The notes under the pieces: generated by a model | Databases searched by the model: none | Told to the model about the DNA's origin: nothing | The model's input: the letters and a program-made list of their open reading frames with translations, nothing else | Program-made: the position numbers and the translations under genes | Assembly (NCBI RefSeq): GCF_945605565.1 | Contig: NZ_OX216966.1 | Span: 1,609,501-1,673,500, forward strand | Direction of reading: 5' to 3' | Source: Paenibacillus dendritiformis | GTDB lineage: Bacteria > Bacillota > Bacilli > Paenibacillales > Paenibacillaceae | DNA: 64,000 nt | In this document: piece after piece, positions 35,680 to 44,796 of the stretch | How the letters are laid out: each line of letters starts with the position of its first letter | Numbering within the stretch: the first letter of the stretch is position 1

Positions 35680-36636
35680 ATGACAAGTATATTTGGTTCT
35701 GAGAATGTAGTCATCGAGCAAATTACGGAATCAGCACTAAAAGCTTATCTTGTTGGTTTTGATATTGATGACAAAGGTCAGAAAAAATATAGATGGAGAA
35801 ACCTGGTGAATATATTACAAGATGCCCTTACTGAATTTGCTTTTGGGTACCATGAGGGTGAGGTTGTCCATATCTCACAATCTACGAGATTATTGTATGA
35901 AGCGGCTAGTGCAGTGTATAAAATCGATGAGTTTGTTGAAACCAAAAAGATTTATGTCGATGAAGATAGCTTTATAGAAGATGATGACATAGATAAAAAG
36001 TACCTAAAAAGAGGAGAGTTCGGCGAATTAATACTTCACCTACTCTTACGTGATTACCATAATACTATACCGTTATTATCAAAAATTTATTTTAAGGATT
36101 CATATGGTGTCCCTGTACATGGTTTTGATGCTGTACACATTGAACCAAACTCAAAGACGCTGTGGTTGGGTGAGTCGAAGTTATACATTGATGGAAAGAA
36201 AGGCATTGAAGCACTTATTGGTGACATAAAAGAACACTTTAAACATGATTATTTGAATCAGGAGTTTACTTTAATTAGCAAAAAAATAAAACATATGTCT
36301 GGAGATACAATTCCCGAAAAACAACATTGGATAAATTTAATGGATCGAAATAAGGCTTTAAAAGAGGTATTTTCCTCAATAAATATTCCATTAATTTGCA
36401 CCTACTCAAGTAATTTGTTTTATGAGTACGATGATGAAACGGATCCTGAATTCATAGCATTTTTTGAGGATGAAATAAGGAATTTAGTGAATCATTTTAA
36501 CCTAAAAAATGACCATCCCTTAAAATCACATTTAAATATCATCCTCTTATTATTTCCAGTTCAGTGCAAAAATACATTAATACGGCGGATGCATAAAAAA
36601 TTATATACTTTACAGGGGATATACGATGATGAATAG
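35680..36636 (+). CDS. hamA: Hachiman anti-phage system protein HamA (DUF1837 nuclease)
   Basis: A 318-residue DUF1837 protein. The nuclease core is visible as 'RGEFGELILHLLLRDYH' (Glu), 'GVPVHGFDAVHI' (Asp) and 'LWLGESKLY' (E-x-K), the PD-(D/E)xK-like active site of HamA. By family, HamA and the HamB helicase form a complex that senses damaged or phage-altered DNA and then degrades DNA non-specifically, aborting infection. It overlaps hamB by 11 bases. GAAGG (35667-35671) precedes ATG 35680. Codon use is more AT-rich than the metabolic genes on either side, suggesting transfer. Confidence 0.93.
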   Translation: MTSIFGSENVVIEQITESALKAYLVGFDIDDKGQKKYRWRNLVNILQDALTEFAFGYHEGEVVHISQSTRLLYEAASAVYKIDEFVETKKIYVDEDSFIEDDDIDKKYLKRGEFGELILHLLLRDYHNTIPLLSKIYFKDSYGVPVHGFDAVHIEPNSKTLWLGESKLYIDGKKGIEALIGDIKEHFKHDYLNQEFTLISKKIKHMSGDTIPEKQHWINLMDRNKALKEVFSSINIPLICTYSSNLFYEYDDETDPEFIAFFEDEIRNLVNHFNLKNDHPLKSHLNIILLLFPVQCKNTLIRRMHKKLYTLQGIYDDE

Positions 36637-38839
36637 TTCTCAAGTAGATGATGTAGTCGAAAACTTTAGAATGGCAAATCATATTAGCGACAATGCAATG
36701 TTTGAATATACTCAACTGTGCTCCAAATTGCTTAGGCATTCTGAAACAGAGTACCTTGGCCGTAAAATTATTATTAATGTTCTTGATAATTGGAAAAAAA
36801 TAAGCCCGCAATTTCATGAAATATGGACTGATTTAATAGAATCGGCAGGCTTCTATCCATACCTTGAGAAAAATAAAGAACAATTTCCTTTAAGTAGCAC
36901 TGCTTCACTAATTAGAAAAAAACTACATGTATCCTCTAATTTACAAGGTAAAATCCTTCATGAGGAGCAGTATCTTCTAAAAAAACTTCTTCAAAACGAA
37001 AAGAATTTAATTGTAAGTGCCCCAACAAGTTTCGGTAAAAGCCTACTAATTGAGGAAGTCGTTGCAAGTTTAAAGTACAATAATATTGTTGTGATTCAGC
37101 CTACTCTAGCTCTATTGGATGAGACTCGAAAGAAACTAAATAAGTATAAAGACAATTACAAAATTATAGTACGAACAACTCAAGAGCCTTCAAGAAACAA
37201 GAGAAATTTATTTTTGCTAACGGCTGAAAGGGTTATGGAGTATAAGGGCCTACCCAAAATAGATTTTTTTATTATTGATGAGTTTTATAAATTAAGTGCA
37301 AAGAGGGACGATGAGAGGTCTGATGTTCTAAATAATGCTGCTAATTTGCTTTTGAATAAACATGGAAGCAAGTTTTATTTGCTGGGTCCAAACATTAATA
37401 AAATCTCGGATGGATTTGCAAAGGAGTATAATGCAGAATTTTACTCTACTAATTATTCTTTAGTAGATAATATTTCAATAGATGTATATTTGGAGCATCA
37501 AGGTTTATTTGGAAGTAGAGGGGCAAAAAGAGAATATAAGGAGAAGGTACTATTCGAATTGCTCGATGATTTGAAGTTTGAACAATCATTAATATATTGT
37601 TCATCACCACATCGTGCCAGACAACTTGCAAAAAAATATTTAGATTATTTAGTTACTAAAACTCAGCATAAATTGCAAGAACAGTTTGAATTAATTGCAT
37701 GGGTTAAAGAAAATATTAGTGATAAGTGGAGTCTTATTTCATGTCTAGAATATGGTATTGCTTTTCACGATGGTGCACTTCAAAAACATATATCCTCAAC
37801 ACTCGTTGATTATTTCAATAACAATAAAATATCATACTTGTTTTGCACATCAACCATAATTGAGGGTGTAAATACAAGTGCAAAGAACGTAATTTATTTT
37901 GATGAGTCTATCGGGAAAAATAAAGAAATAGATTTTTTTGACTACAGCAACATAAAGGGTCGCTCGGGAAGAATGATGATTCATTATGTCGGTAAGATTT
38001 ACAATTTTAATAAACCTCCTAAAAAGCAAGATATTGTTATAGATATTCCGTTTTATGAACAAAACCCTATTTCAGATGAAGTATTAATACAACTAGATGA
38101 CTCGGATGTTAAAGATAAAAATAGCGAACAATACAAAAGATTGAAGAGTATTCCTTTTGAAGAAAGAGAGTTGTTTAAGAAAACTGGTGAAATAGTTGTT
38201 GGGCAGCAAAAAATAGTAGAAATTCTAAAAAGAGATATTAGAGAGCAATATAGTAATATTGGGTGGAGCAGATATCCAAATTATGAGCAGTTGCAATATG
38301 TCTTAACTCTAGGTTGGAACAATTTGATAAGAGAAAATGAAAATGTAAAGCCGATGACCTTAAAAAAACTTGTTAAGGTAACAAATGATTATAGTAGACT
38401 TCAAAATATTATGATATTGGTTGAGAATAATATGAAGTTCTACAAGACACAGAAGAGTTATGAAAAGTATGATGAGGATGAACTGTTTGACTTCGCTATC
38501 AGAGAAGCATTTCAGACATTAAGACATTGGTTTCAATATAAAGTACCAAAATGGTTGAATGTTGTAAATGAATTGCAAAAATATGTGTGCACACAATATA
38601 ATATGAGGGCAGGGGATTATTCATTCTATGCCAGTCAAATCGAAAATGATTTTATCAGAGAGAACCTTGCTATATTAGTGGAGTATGGGGTTCCTAATTC
38701 AGCAGTAAAAAAATTAGAATCAATGATTCCATCAAATATTGGTGAGGATGAAGTATTAAATACTATCAGACGTAATAAGTATTATGAATTAAGTTCATTG
38801 ATTGACTATGAAAAAGGTAAAATTATGGAATTATTCTAG
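36626..38839 (+). CDS. hamB: Hachiman anti-phage system helicase HamB
   Basis: A 737-residue superfamily 2 helicase. Motif I is 'VSAPTSFGKSLL', motif Ia 'VIQPTLALLDE', motif II 'FFIIDEFYKLS' (DEFY instead of DEAH), the later motifs 'CTSTIIEGVN' and 'IKGRSGRMMIHYVGKIY' (motif VI, Ski2-like). An N-terminal helical part and a long C-terminal helical part frame the motor. As the HamA partner it is thought to move on DNA and gate the nuclease. Length and the 11-base overlap with hamA fit the known two-gene system. Confidence 0.93.
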   Translation: MMNSSQVDDVVENFRMANHISDNAMFEYTQLCSKLLRHSETEYLGRKIIINVLDNWKKISPQFHEIWTDLIESAGFYPYLEKNKEQFPLSSTASLIRKKLHVSSNLQGKILHEEQYLLKKLLQNEKNLIVSAPTSFGKSLLIEEVVASLKYNNIVVIQPTLALLDETRKKLNKYKDNYKIIVRTTQEPSRNKRNLFLLTAERVMEYKGLPKIDFFIIDEFYKLSAKRDDERSDVLNNAANLLLNKHGSKFYLLGPNINKISDGFAKEYNAEFYSTNYSLVDNISIDVYLEHQGLFGSRGAKREYKEKVLFELLDDLKFEQSLIYCSSPHRARQLAKKYLDYLVTKTQHKLQEQFELIAWVKENISDKWSLISCLEYGIAFHDGALQKHISSTLVDYFNNNKISYLFCTSTIIEGVNTSAKNVIYFDESIGKNKEIDFFDYSNIKGRSGRMMIHYVGKIYNFNKPPKKQDIVIDIPFYEQNPISDEVLIQLDDSDVKDKNSEQYKRLKSIPFEERELFKKTGEIVVGQQKIVEILKRDIREQYSNIGWSRYPNYEQLQYVLTLGWNNLIRENENVKPMTLKKLVKVTNDYSRLQNIMILVENNMKFYKTQKSYEKYDEDELFDFAIREAFQTLRHWFQYKVPKWLNVVNELQKYVCTQYNMRAGDYSFYASQIENDFIRENLAILVEYGVPNSAVKKLESMIPSNIGEDEVLNTIRRNKYYELSSLIDYEKGKIMELF

Positions 38840-38852
38840 CTTTGAAATTATT

Positions 38853-38893
38853 GAAGCACTTCCACTATAGAAGAAGTGCTTCATTATATTTTT
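38853..38893 (+). terminator. Terminator after hamB
   Basis: A 10-bp perfect stem (GAAGCACTTC 38853-38862 with GAAGTGCTTC 38873-38882) followed by ATTATATTTTT. Confidence 0.85.
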
Positions 38894-39172
38894 GAGCAAA
38901 TGTCATTCCTTTGATAATCGTGTTGTACTCCCTGTCACCTCTTCACATAGATCTGGAACGTAAATAACCACATTAGAACTCTTTCCAATGAGTGCTTGCA
39001 AGCTGGAAAAAGTGGTCCTTAGGGCTTGGGCTTGTATAAAATTTAAACGTAAATGGAATTATATTTGCTTTAACAGATTTTTTTAACAGTGAAGTCATTG
39101 GTTTCAATACAGGATGGAAAAAGGATTCAGGGGGGAGTTTGCCGTGCTTTGGTCTTTATTATAGCATCCGAC

Positions 39173-39303
39173 ACTTGAATTTAGTGATTATGTAAATCTG
39201 GTACAAGAAGCATCGCATCCACGGCATATTAAGCTATGTTAGCCCGGTGGACTTTAGAGAACAATTCCATAAAAAATTCTCTGAATTAGTGTTGACATTT
39301 TAA
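39173..39303 (+). mobile_element. IS3-family transposase remnant (C-terminal end)
   Basis: Translation gives 'FSDYVN', then after a one-base frame change 'WYKKHRIHGILSYVSPVDFR' and a short tail to TAA 39301-39303. This is the well-known end of IS3/IS150-type OrfB integrases. Nothing of the DDE core remains. It marks past insertion inside the defence island. The stretch 38894-39172 shows no other recognisable gene. Confidence 0.75.
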
Positions 39304-39365
39304 GCCTTCTTTGTTTTGGGATAATGAAAAATAGAAAAACGACATATCAAAGGGAGAGAGGTATA

Positions 39366-40376
39366 TTGGAAAAGAAATTACAGGTTTTCGTATCCTCAAC
39401 ATATCTTGATTTAATAGAAGAAAGACAAAAAGCAGTAGAAGGAATTTTAAGGGCAGGTCATATACCTGCAGGAATGGAGTTATTTACTGCAGCAAGTAAG
39501 AGCCAATGGAATGTAATAGAAGAATGGATTAAAGAGTCGGATATCCTTATGTTAATTTTAGGTGGGAAGTATGGTTCCATTGAGTCAGAGAGTGGCAAGA
39601 GTTACACACATTTAGAATATGAGTTTGCTTTAAAGCATAATATACCTGTATTCGCAGTTGTTCTGAGTGAGCAGTATTTATTGAATAAGAAGAGCAAGAA
39701 TATTAATTTAGCTGTTTTTGAACGAGAGGTGGCAGACCCTCAAATTGAAAAATACAAGGATTTTAAAAAACTAGTACATACTAATTCAATTAGAAATGTT
39801 AATGATATTAATGAGATTACAGGTGAAGTTGCATTTTCTTTACAAAGATTTACTAATAAGGATGGAACCGAATATAATTTTAAAGGATGGATTAGAGGAA
39901 CTGAAATTAATCAGAAGACTGTAGTTCACAATCCTCAAAATAACAAACTATTTCGATTGGATGAAACATTGCTAGATGAAGTCATTAGTTCAATTGAACT
40001 GGAGTCTTTTATAGATACTATTGAGTACATCGCCACTTATTGTTCTTATGAGTCTGAAACTAGGCAGAAAATAGATGAGTTTGTTTACACTTATTCACAA
40101 CCATCTAAGAGGTTTTTTAATGAGGAAGTACAAACGTTATTTAGGAAATTATTAAAGTCTCTTGATGATTACACAAATCATTTAGCGTGGAATTTTTTTC
40201 CTAGGAACGAAAGACAATACTTATATCCTGACTTAAATATTGACTTAACATGGGTAGATGAGAAGGGAAGAGAACTATACGCTAAGCATTTAAGTAAGTT
40301 ATCGCAAATCTCAAGGCAAACTATTGATGAAATCAGAAATTTTGTACATGACTCAAGGGTTACATTTTATAAGTAA
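39366..40376 (+). CDS. DUF4062-domain protein, possible defence gene
   Basis: A 336-residue protein. The first ~90 residues are a DUF4062 domain: 'LQVFVSSTYLDLIEERQKAVEGI', 'AGMELF', 'IKESDILMLILGGKYGSI' and 'SYTHLEYEFALKHNIPVFAVVL'. This fold is TIR-like and occurs in multidomain STAND proteins and defence loci. The C-terminal ~120 residues are helical ('TIEYIATYC', 'SQISRQTIDEIRNFVHD') and match no family I know. TTG 39366 behind GGGAGAG is preferred over ATG 39324, which lacks a site. It stands alone between Hachiman and the Mrr genes. A role as sensor or NAD/nucleotide-handling effector is inference only. Confidence 0.8.
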   Translation: MEKKLQVFVSSTYLDLIEERQKAVEGILRAGHIPAGMELFTAASKSQWNVIEEWIKESDILMLILGGKYGSIESESGKSYTHLEYEFALKHNIPVFAVVLSEQYLLNKKSKNINLAVFEREVADPQIEKYKDFKKLVHTNSIRNVNDINEITGEVAFSLQRFTNKDGTEYNFKGWIRGTEINQKTVVHNPQNNKLFRLDETLLDEVISSIELESFIDTIEYIATYCSYESETRQKIDEFVYTYSQPSKRFFNEEVQTLFRKLLKSLDDYTNHLAWNFFPRNERQYLYPDLNIDLTWVDEKGRELYAKHLSKLSQISRQTIDEIRNFVHDSRVTFYK

Positions 40377-40557
40377 TAAGAAATTAACTACTACTCCTGT
40401 ATGCACTGTTAACTCAACAAATGTGGAGTGTGTGTTAATAGTAAAAAGTTAAGAATAGGTAATGGGTTCGAAAATTTGTAAAATCTTCGAACCCCCCTCA
40501 AATTTTGATATGGTAAATTTGTCGGTACCAAAATTCTAGTACATCTTTGATTGAAAT

Positions 40558-41153
40558 CTAAAATGTACGAAACACTTTCCATTGACCATCCACTTTTACA
40601 AAAAAATATATTTTCCTGTCAACAAAGATTCCTCTAAGTTCAGATTTAAAGCTTTTGTTGTAATCTCTACAATAGCTACGTCACTCGAAAAGCTAAGGAG
40701 ATTATGTTCATCAATCATTCCTTTAAGCTCCGTATTGTCCAACGCTATTTTGGTGAACTCGAGTATGTAGGGTTCTTCTAGAGCGTCGAAGGTGATCCAA
40801 TTCGAATCATAATGAAGCTTTAATTTTTCCTCATTGTCTTGATTCTTCACGGTTTCTAGCAAAGCCATAACCCCTTTAAGCAAACTTCCCTCTACGCCTA
40901 CAGTTTCTAGGTTATCCATTTTAATTTCGCCTTTTCTTCTCCGTTTCTTATCCAACTCAGCTTGTTCTCTTTCCCGGTCAGCCAGAGTAGGTGGTGGAGT
41001 TGCGATTACGATGGGGATGTCTGCTGTTGTTCTAGGATTAGTTCCTTCTGTTGGCATCGTTGGAGGAGTTGTTTCTTTTTTGTCTGCTTCTTCACGTGTG
41101 CATGCAACCAGAAAAATACTCACTAATAAAAAAATCAGGCTTATTTTTCTCAT
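40558..41153 (-). pseudogene. Putative lipoprotein, C-terminus frameshifted at an A7 run
   Basis: The minus strand encodes 185 residues to a TAA at 40596. It has a lipoprotein signal ('IFLLVSIFLVACTREE', lipobox Cys about 18), a P/T-rich spacer, then a charged globular part ('EPYILEFTKIAL', 'VAIVEITTKALNL'). Just before the stop lies a run of seven T on the coding strand (40600-40606). One frame over, the reading continues as 'FFVKVDGQWKVFRTF' to TAG 40558-40560, a natural ending for NTF2-like or DUF lipoproteins. So the gene either carries a one-base indel or can switch by slippage. Function is unknown. Confidence 0.7.
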
Positions 41154-41410
41154 TGATTCATCCCTCTTTACTGTAAGAAATAATACAAATCAGTATGCAC
41201 GAGATGGAATGGATTTAAGCGTTAGTTTATGAGGCAGGCCGACGTGATTAGAAGCTGAGAAGCATGAGGCGTGCGCGATCTAAGTCTGCTTGCTGAGGGA
41301 TTGAGCCTGTTCCATAAAAGGTGGGTATATCATGTTCTTCATCCAACACTTTACATTTAGCAAGATACCCATAATAATTAATAATTATATCATAATTAGT
41401 GGGGTGTTCT

Positions 41411-42534
41411 ATGAATCCGGTCTATATTACAAGTATAGGTAAGTTTCTTCCTGTCTCTCCGGTTAGTAATGATGAAATTGAGGATTATCTCGGCAAAATT
41501 GGAGGCAAGCCTTCGAAAACCAAGCGGCTCATTCTTGAGAAGAATGAAATCCGGTATCGCTATTAAGCAATGGATAAAGAACAAAAGAGTTTATACACGA
41601 ACGCAGAGATGGCTTCCCTAGCTATTCGCGATGCATTAGAACGAAATGGGAATGTAGCAGAGCGTGGTATCGGGTTCCTTGCGACAGGTACGACAAGAGG
41701 TGACGTACTTCTGCCTGGCTTTGCCAGTATGGTGCATGCAGAGACCGGGTTGCCCGCTATGGAAATTGCATCGCATTCCGGGTTATGTGCTAGTGGAACG
41801 CATGCGCTTAAAAATGCTTATGTACATATAAAATCTGGTGAGCATAATGCGGCGATCGCTTGTGCCAGTGAGTTTCTGAGCCGTGAATTTAAACATACAA
41901 AATTTGAAGCGCAGAGTATTTATAGCAATGGACGAGTACCGTTCGACACGGATTTCTTGCGATTTATGATTTCAGATGGAGCGGGTGCAGCTTGCAAAGG
42001 GACAGTCCCTGCATATTGAATGGATTGATAACAAATCGTATGCGAATCAATATGATGTCTGCATGTATTCTGGAATGAGCAAAGAGGACGGAATTCGTTC
42101 CTGGCTTGATTATTCATCCATTCATGAAGCGGCGGATCATGGAGTTATCAATCTGAAGCAAGACGTTAGACTTGTTAATGAAATAACAAAAGTAGGCGTT
42201 CCGTCGGTTAGTGGAGCTTGTGGAGGAGGGCTGGTTTGACCCTGAGGCAATTGATTGGATGGTCTGTCATTATTCATCGCATTTTTTCAGGGAAGAAATA
42301 TTCCGATTATTGAAACTTGGTGGAGTGACGATCCCGGAAGAGAAATGGTTTACGAATTTATACACGAAGGGTAATACGGGTTCCGCTTCGATTTATATTA
42401 TGCTGGAGGATCTGCTGAATGCAGGACAACATCTCTCCGAGGGTGAACAATTGTTGTGCATCGTTCCCGAAAGTGGCAGATTCCAAACGTCTTTTATGCT
42501 GTTGACTGTAGTGGGATCTTCATTTGGAAAATGA
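41411..42534 (+). pseudogene. 3-oxoacyl-ACP synthase III (FabH)-like pseudogene
   Basis: The gene begins 'MNPVYITSIGKFLPVSPVSNDEIEDYLG' but meets a TAA at 41564-41566 where FabH-like proteins read 'RYY'. The same frame then continues with 'GIGFLATGTTRGD' and 'HSGLCASGTHALKNAYVHI', where the Cys is the active-site nucleophile. A frameshift or small deletion follows near 41990, giving 'SLHIEWIDNKSYANQYDV', and another near 42205, giving 'EEGWFDPEAIDWMVCHYSSHFF' (catalytic His region) and 'GNTGSASIYIML' (Asn region). With three lesions it is inactive. The intact enzyme would start fatty-acid or polyketide-like chains. An AT-rich promoter-like stretch precedes it. Confidence 0.85.
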
Positions 42535-42654
42535 ATAAATTAAATTTACGAAGCCGGGAGCCAGTTGAGACAAGGGATTTCTGTGGTTTCAAACTTAATG
42601 GGGAATAATCAACAGACCTGGATGTACACAGATTTGGAAGGATGAATAATTTTA

Positions 42655-43509
42655 ATGGCTAAAACTTACTATGCAGAAGGAAGACAGCTTGCTTATTTAT
42701 TGAGGGGCTTATTCATTATTGGTGGACTTGCTATTTATTTCAGCATTCCAGGATTGCACTGGGGGTTCTTTTTCGGCATTCTTATTGGTTCGATCGTAGT
42801 AGCAGAGATCTGTGGGGCCTTCTGGACACGGAAGAGACGTAACAAGAAGCAGAAAAGCAAACCAACGAATAAGAAAACCGCTCAGACAACCTCAAGGCGA
42901 ATAACTAAGGGTTGTAGAGACGATGAGGTCATCTTAACCAGCCGATTAGACGATTTATCTGGAGCAGAATTCGAGCGGTTACTTGCTCTTTACTTCAGAG
43001 ATCAGGGATATGCGGTGAAAGAAGTAGGTGTTGGCGGCAATGATGGCGGAGTGGATCTTGTGATTATCGATGGCCGCGGCGAGAAGACCGCCGTACAGGC
43101 CAAGTGTTACGCTGAACATAATCTCGTTCCTGTTATGACTGTCCGTGAACTGGTTGCGGCAAAACGAAATCATGACTGTATTCTGTCGTTACTTATCACG
43201 ACATCAGATCTTACTTCCCCTGCAAAAAAGGAAGCAGAGCAGTTCAAAATTGACTACTGGCATGGAGCACTTGTTGAGCAGAAGCTGAGGTCATGGGGGA
43301 AGTGGCAACCGAGTAAGAAGCGTCGTCCTGTTGAAAAGAGCAACGCGGCAGCAAACTCGGAGATCGCAAAGGCAAGGAAGGAAGTTGCAGCATCACATAC
43401 AGTGACATGCAAGTGTGGTGCTCCCATGACACGAAGAAGGAACAAGCAAGGAGTTGAATTTTTGGGGTGCAGCAACTTCCCAAGATGCCGAAATACGAAA
43501 TCCATATAA
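42655..43509 (+). CDS. Membrane-anchored Mrr-like restriction endonuclease with zinc ribbon
   Basis: A 284-residue protein in three parts. Two membrane helices (about 10-55), followed by a K/R-rich stretch, form a membrane anchor. An Mrr-type PD-(D/E)xK nuclease domain spans about 100-215 ('LSGAEFERLLALYFRDQGY', 'GGNDGGVDLVII', 'TAVQAKCY'; active site Asp and Q-x-K). A C-terminal topoisomerase-like zinc ribbon has four cysteines ('CKCGAPM' and 'FLGCSNFPRC'). The family cuts modified or foreign DNA. The membrane anchor suggests it may inspect incoming DNA at the envelope. GGAAGGA precedes ATG 42655. Confidence 0.88.
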   Translation: MAKTYYAEGRQLAYLLRGLFIIGGLAIYFSIPGLHWGFFFGILIGSIVVAEICGAFWTRKRRNKKQKSKPTNKKTAQTTSRRITKGCRDDEVILTSRLDDLSGAEFERLLALYFRDQGYAVKEVGVGGNDGGVDLVIIDGRGEKTAVQAKCYAEHNLVPVMTVRELVAAKRNHDCILSLLITTSDLTSPAKKEAEQFKIDYWHGALVEQKLRSWGKWQPSKKRRPVEKSNAAANSEIAKARKEVAASHTVTCKCGAPMTRRRNKQGVEFLGCSNFPRCRNTKSI

Positions 43510-43543
43510 ACTAAAATATCGATGATTCGGAGGGGGATAGAAA

Positions 43544-44455
43544 ATGACAATTCCTGATTTCCAATCTATCATGCTGCCATTCTTGATGCGGGTAAGTGAT
43601 GAACAAGAACATAGGCACCGCGATACTAAAGAAAGCCTCGCCAAACATTTCAGGTTAACTGATGAAGAACTGGATGAAAAATTGCCAAGTGGTCGGCAGA
43701 CCATATTTGATAATCGAGTAGGTTGGGCACGAACTTATTTAATGAAAGCAGGGCTGCTTGAGTACCCACGACGGGGCTATTGTAAAATTACGACAAAGGG
43801 CAGAGATGTCTTAAAGTCAAATCCCAGCATTATCAATATCTCCTTTCTTCGTCAGTTCCCTGAATTTCTGGAGTTTCATACTGCCAAGAATAATGATGAT
43901 CAAAAATCAGATGAACAGCCGTTGCATTCGGAACAACGTACTCCTGGTGAGAATCTTGAGTATAGCTATTTAGTTCTTCGCAAAGAGCTTGCCTTTGAGC
44001 TTTTACAGCGGTTAAAAGCGGGTAGTCCACAGTTTTTTGAGAAGGCGGTTGTGGAACTTCTAGTTAAGATGGGATATGGAGGATCAATCTCAGACGCTGG
44101 GAAGGCCGTAGGGAAAAGTGGGGATGGCGGCATAGATGGGATTATTAAAGAAGACCGGCTGGGGTTGGATATGATATACATACAGGCAAAACGCTGGGAA
44201 GGTGTGGTAGGCCGCCCTGAGATTCAGAAGTTCGTGGGCGCATTACAGGGACAAAAAGCCCGAAAAGGGGTCTTCATTACAACATCCAGCTTTACAAAAG
44301 AAGCACTAGAATACGTCACTTTTATTGATAATAAAGTAGTGTTGGTTGATGGTGAGCAGCTTGCCCAGTTGATGATTGATTACGATCTTGGGGTTTCCAC
44401 CGTTGCGGTATATGAAGAAAAGAGGATAGATCTCGACTTTTTCTCGGAAGACTAA
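43544..44455 (+). CDS. mrr: Mrr-type IV restriction endonuclease
   Basis: A 303-residue protein with classical Mrr architecture. An N-terminal winged helix (about 5-90; 'IFDNRVGWARTYLMKAGLLEYPRRGYCKIT') precedes the nuclease domain with 'FFEKAVVELLVKMGYGG', 'GDGGIDGIIKEDRLGLDMIYIQAKRW' (Asp and Q-x-K) and 'KGVFITTSSFTKEALEY'. Type IV enzymes of this family cut DNA carrying foreign methylation. It follows the membrane-anchored Mrr gene by 34 bases and has a GGAGGGGG site, so the two form an operon. No cognate methylase is adjacent, as expected for type IV. Confidence 0.9.
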   Translation: MTIPDFQSIMLPFLMRVSDEQEHRHRDTKESLAKHFRLTDEELDEKLPSGRQTIFDNRVGWARTYLMKAGLLEYPRRGYCKITTKGRDVLKSNPSIINISFLRQFPEFLEFHTAKNNDDQKSDEQPLHSEQRTPGENLEYSYLVLRKELAFELLQRLKAGSPQFFEKAVVELLVKMGYGGSISDAGKAVGKSGDGGIDGIIKEDRLGLDMIYIQAKRWEGVVGRPEIQKFVGALQGQKARKGVFITTSSFTKEALEYVTFIDNKVVLVDGEQLAQLMIDYDLGVSTVAVYEEKRIDLDFFSED

Positions 44456-44495
44456 CCCAAGTTAATAATCCTGAAAATGGAAGCTTTCTCGGTCG

Positions 44496-44522
44496 GCCCT
44501 CTCCTCACAGAGAGGGCTTTTT
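44496..44522 (+). terminator. Terminator after the Mrr pair
   Basis: An 8-bp stem GCCCTCTC/GAGAGGGC (44496-44503 with 44510-44517) followed by TTTTTCC. Confidence 0.9.
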
Positions 44523-44701
44523 CCTTTTATCTCGAAAACCGGAGCAGGATGAGCACATCTACCATCCGGCACATTTTGCATCAATTCGCTCGCCGCCCCC
44601 CACTTTTTGGATTCTAATATTTTTTCATTAAGTATATATTTTTCAGAGAAATTTTAGTATTATTTTTAATTGGAATCCGAATAATAAATGTTGATCTAAT
44701 A

Positions 44702-44750
44702 TTTTTGTTCGGTTTTACAACGTCTTATACATTGATACAAAAATTACATT
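44702..44750 (+). repeat. 49-base direct repeat, right copy
   Basis: Near-identical to 34902-34950 and in the same orientation. It lies about 50 bases before the first nucleoside hydrolase gene and contains TATACATTGATAC, so it could also carry the operon promoter. The AT-rich stretch 44600-44700 before it holds no gene. Confidence 0.85.
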
Positions 44751-44796
44751 TCCTGCAAAGGGCGTGTTGATGTATGGGGATGGGAATGGAGATAAG

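Noticed and set aside
39324..39365. ATG 39324 as start of the DUF4062 gene
   Set aside because: No ribosome site before it, and the extra residues (basic, T/R/K-rich) precede the normal DUF4062 start that lies just after TTG 39366.
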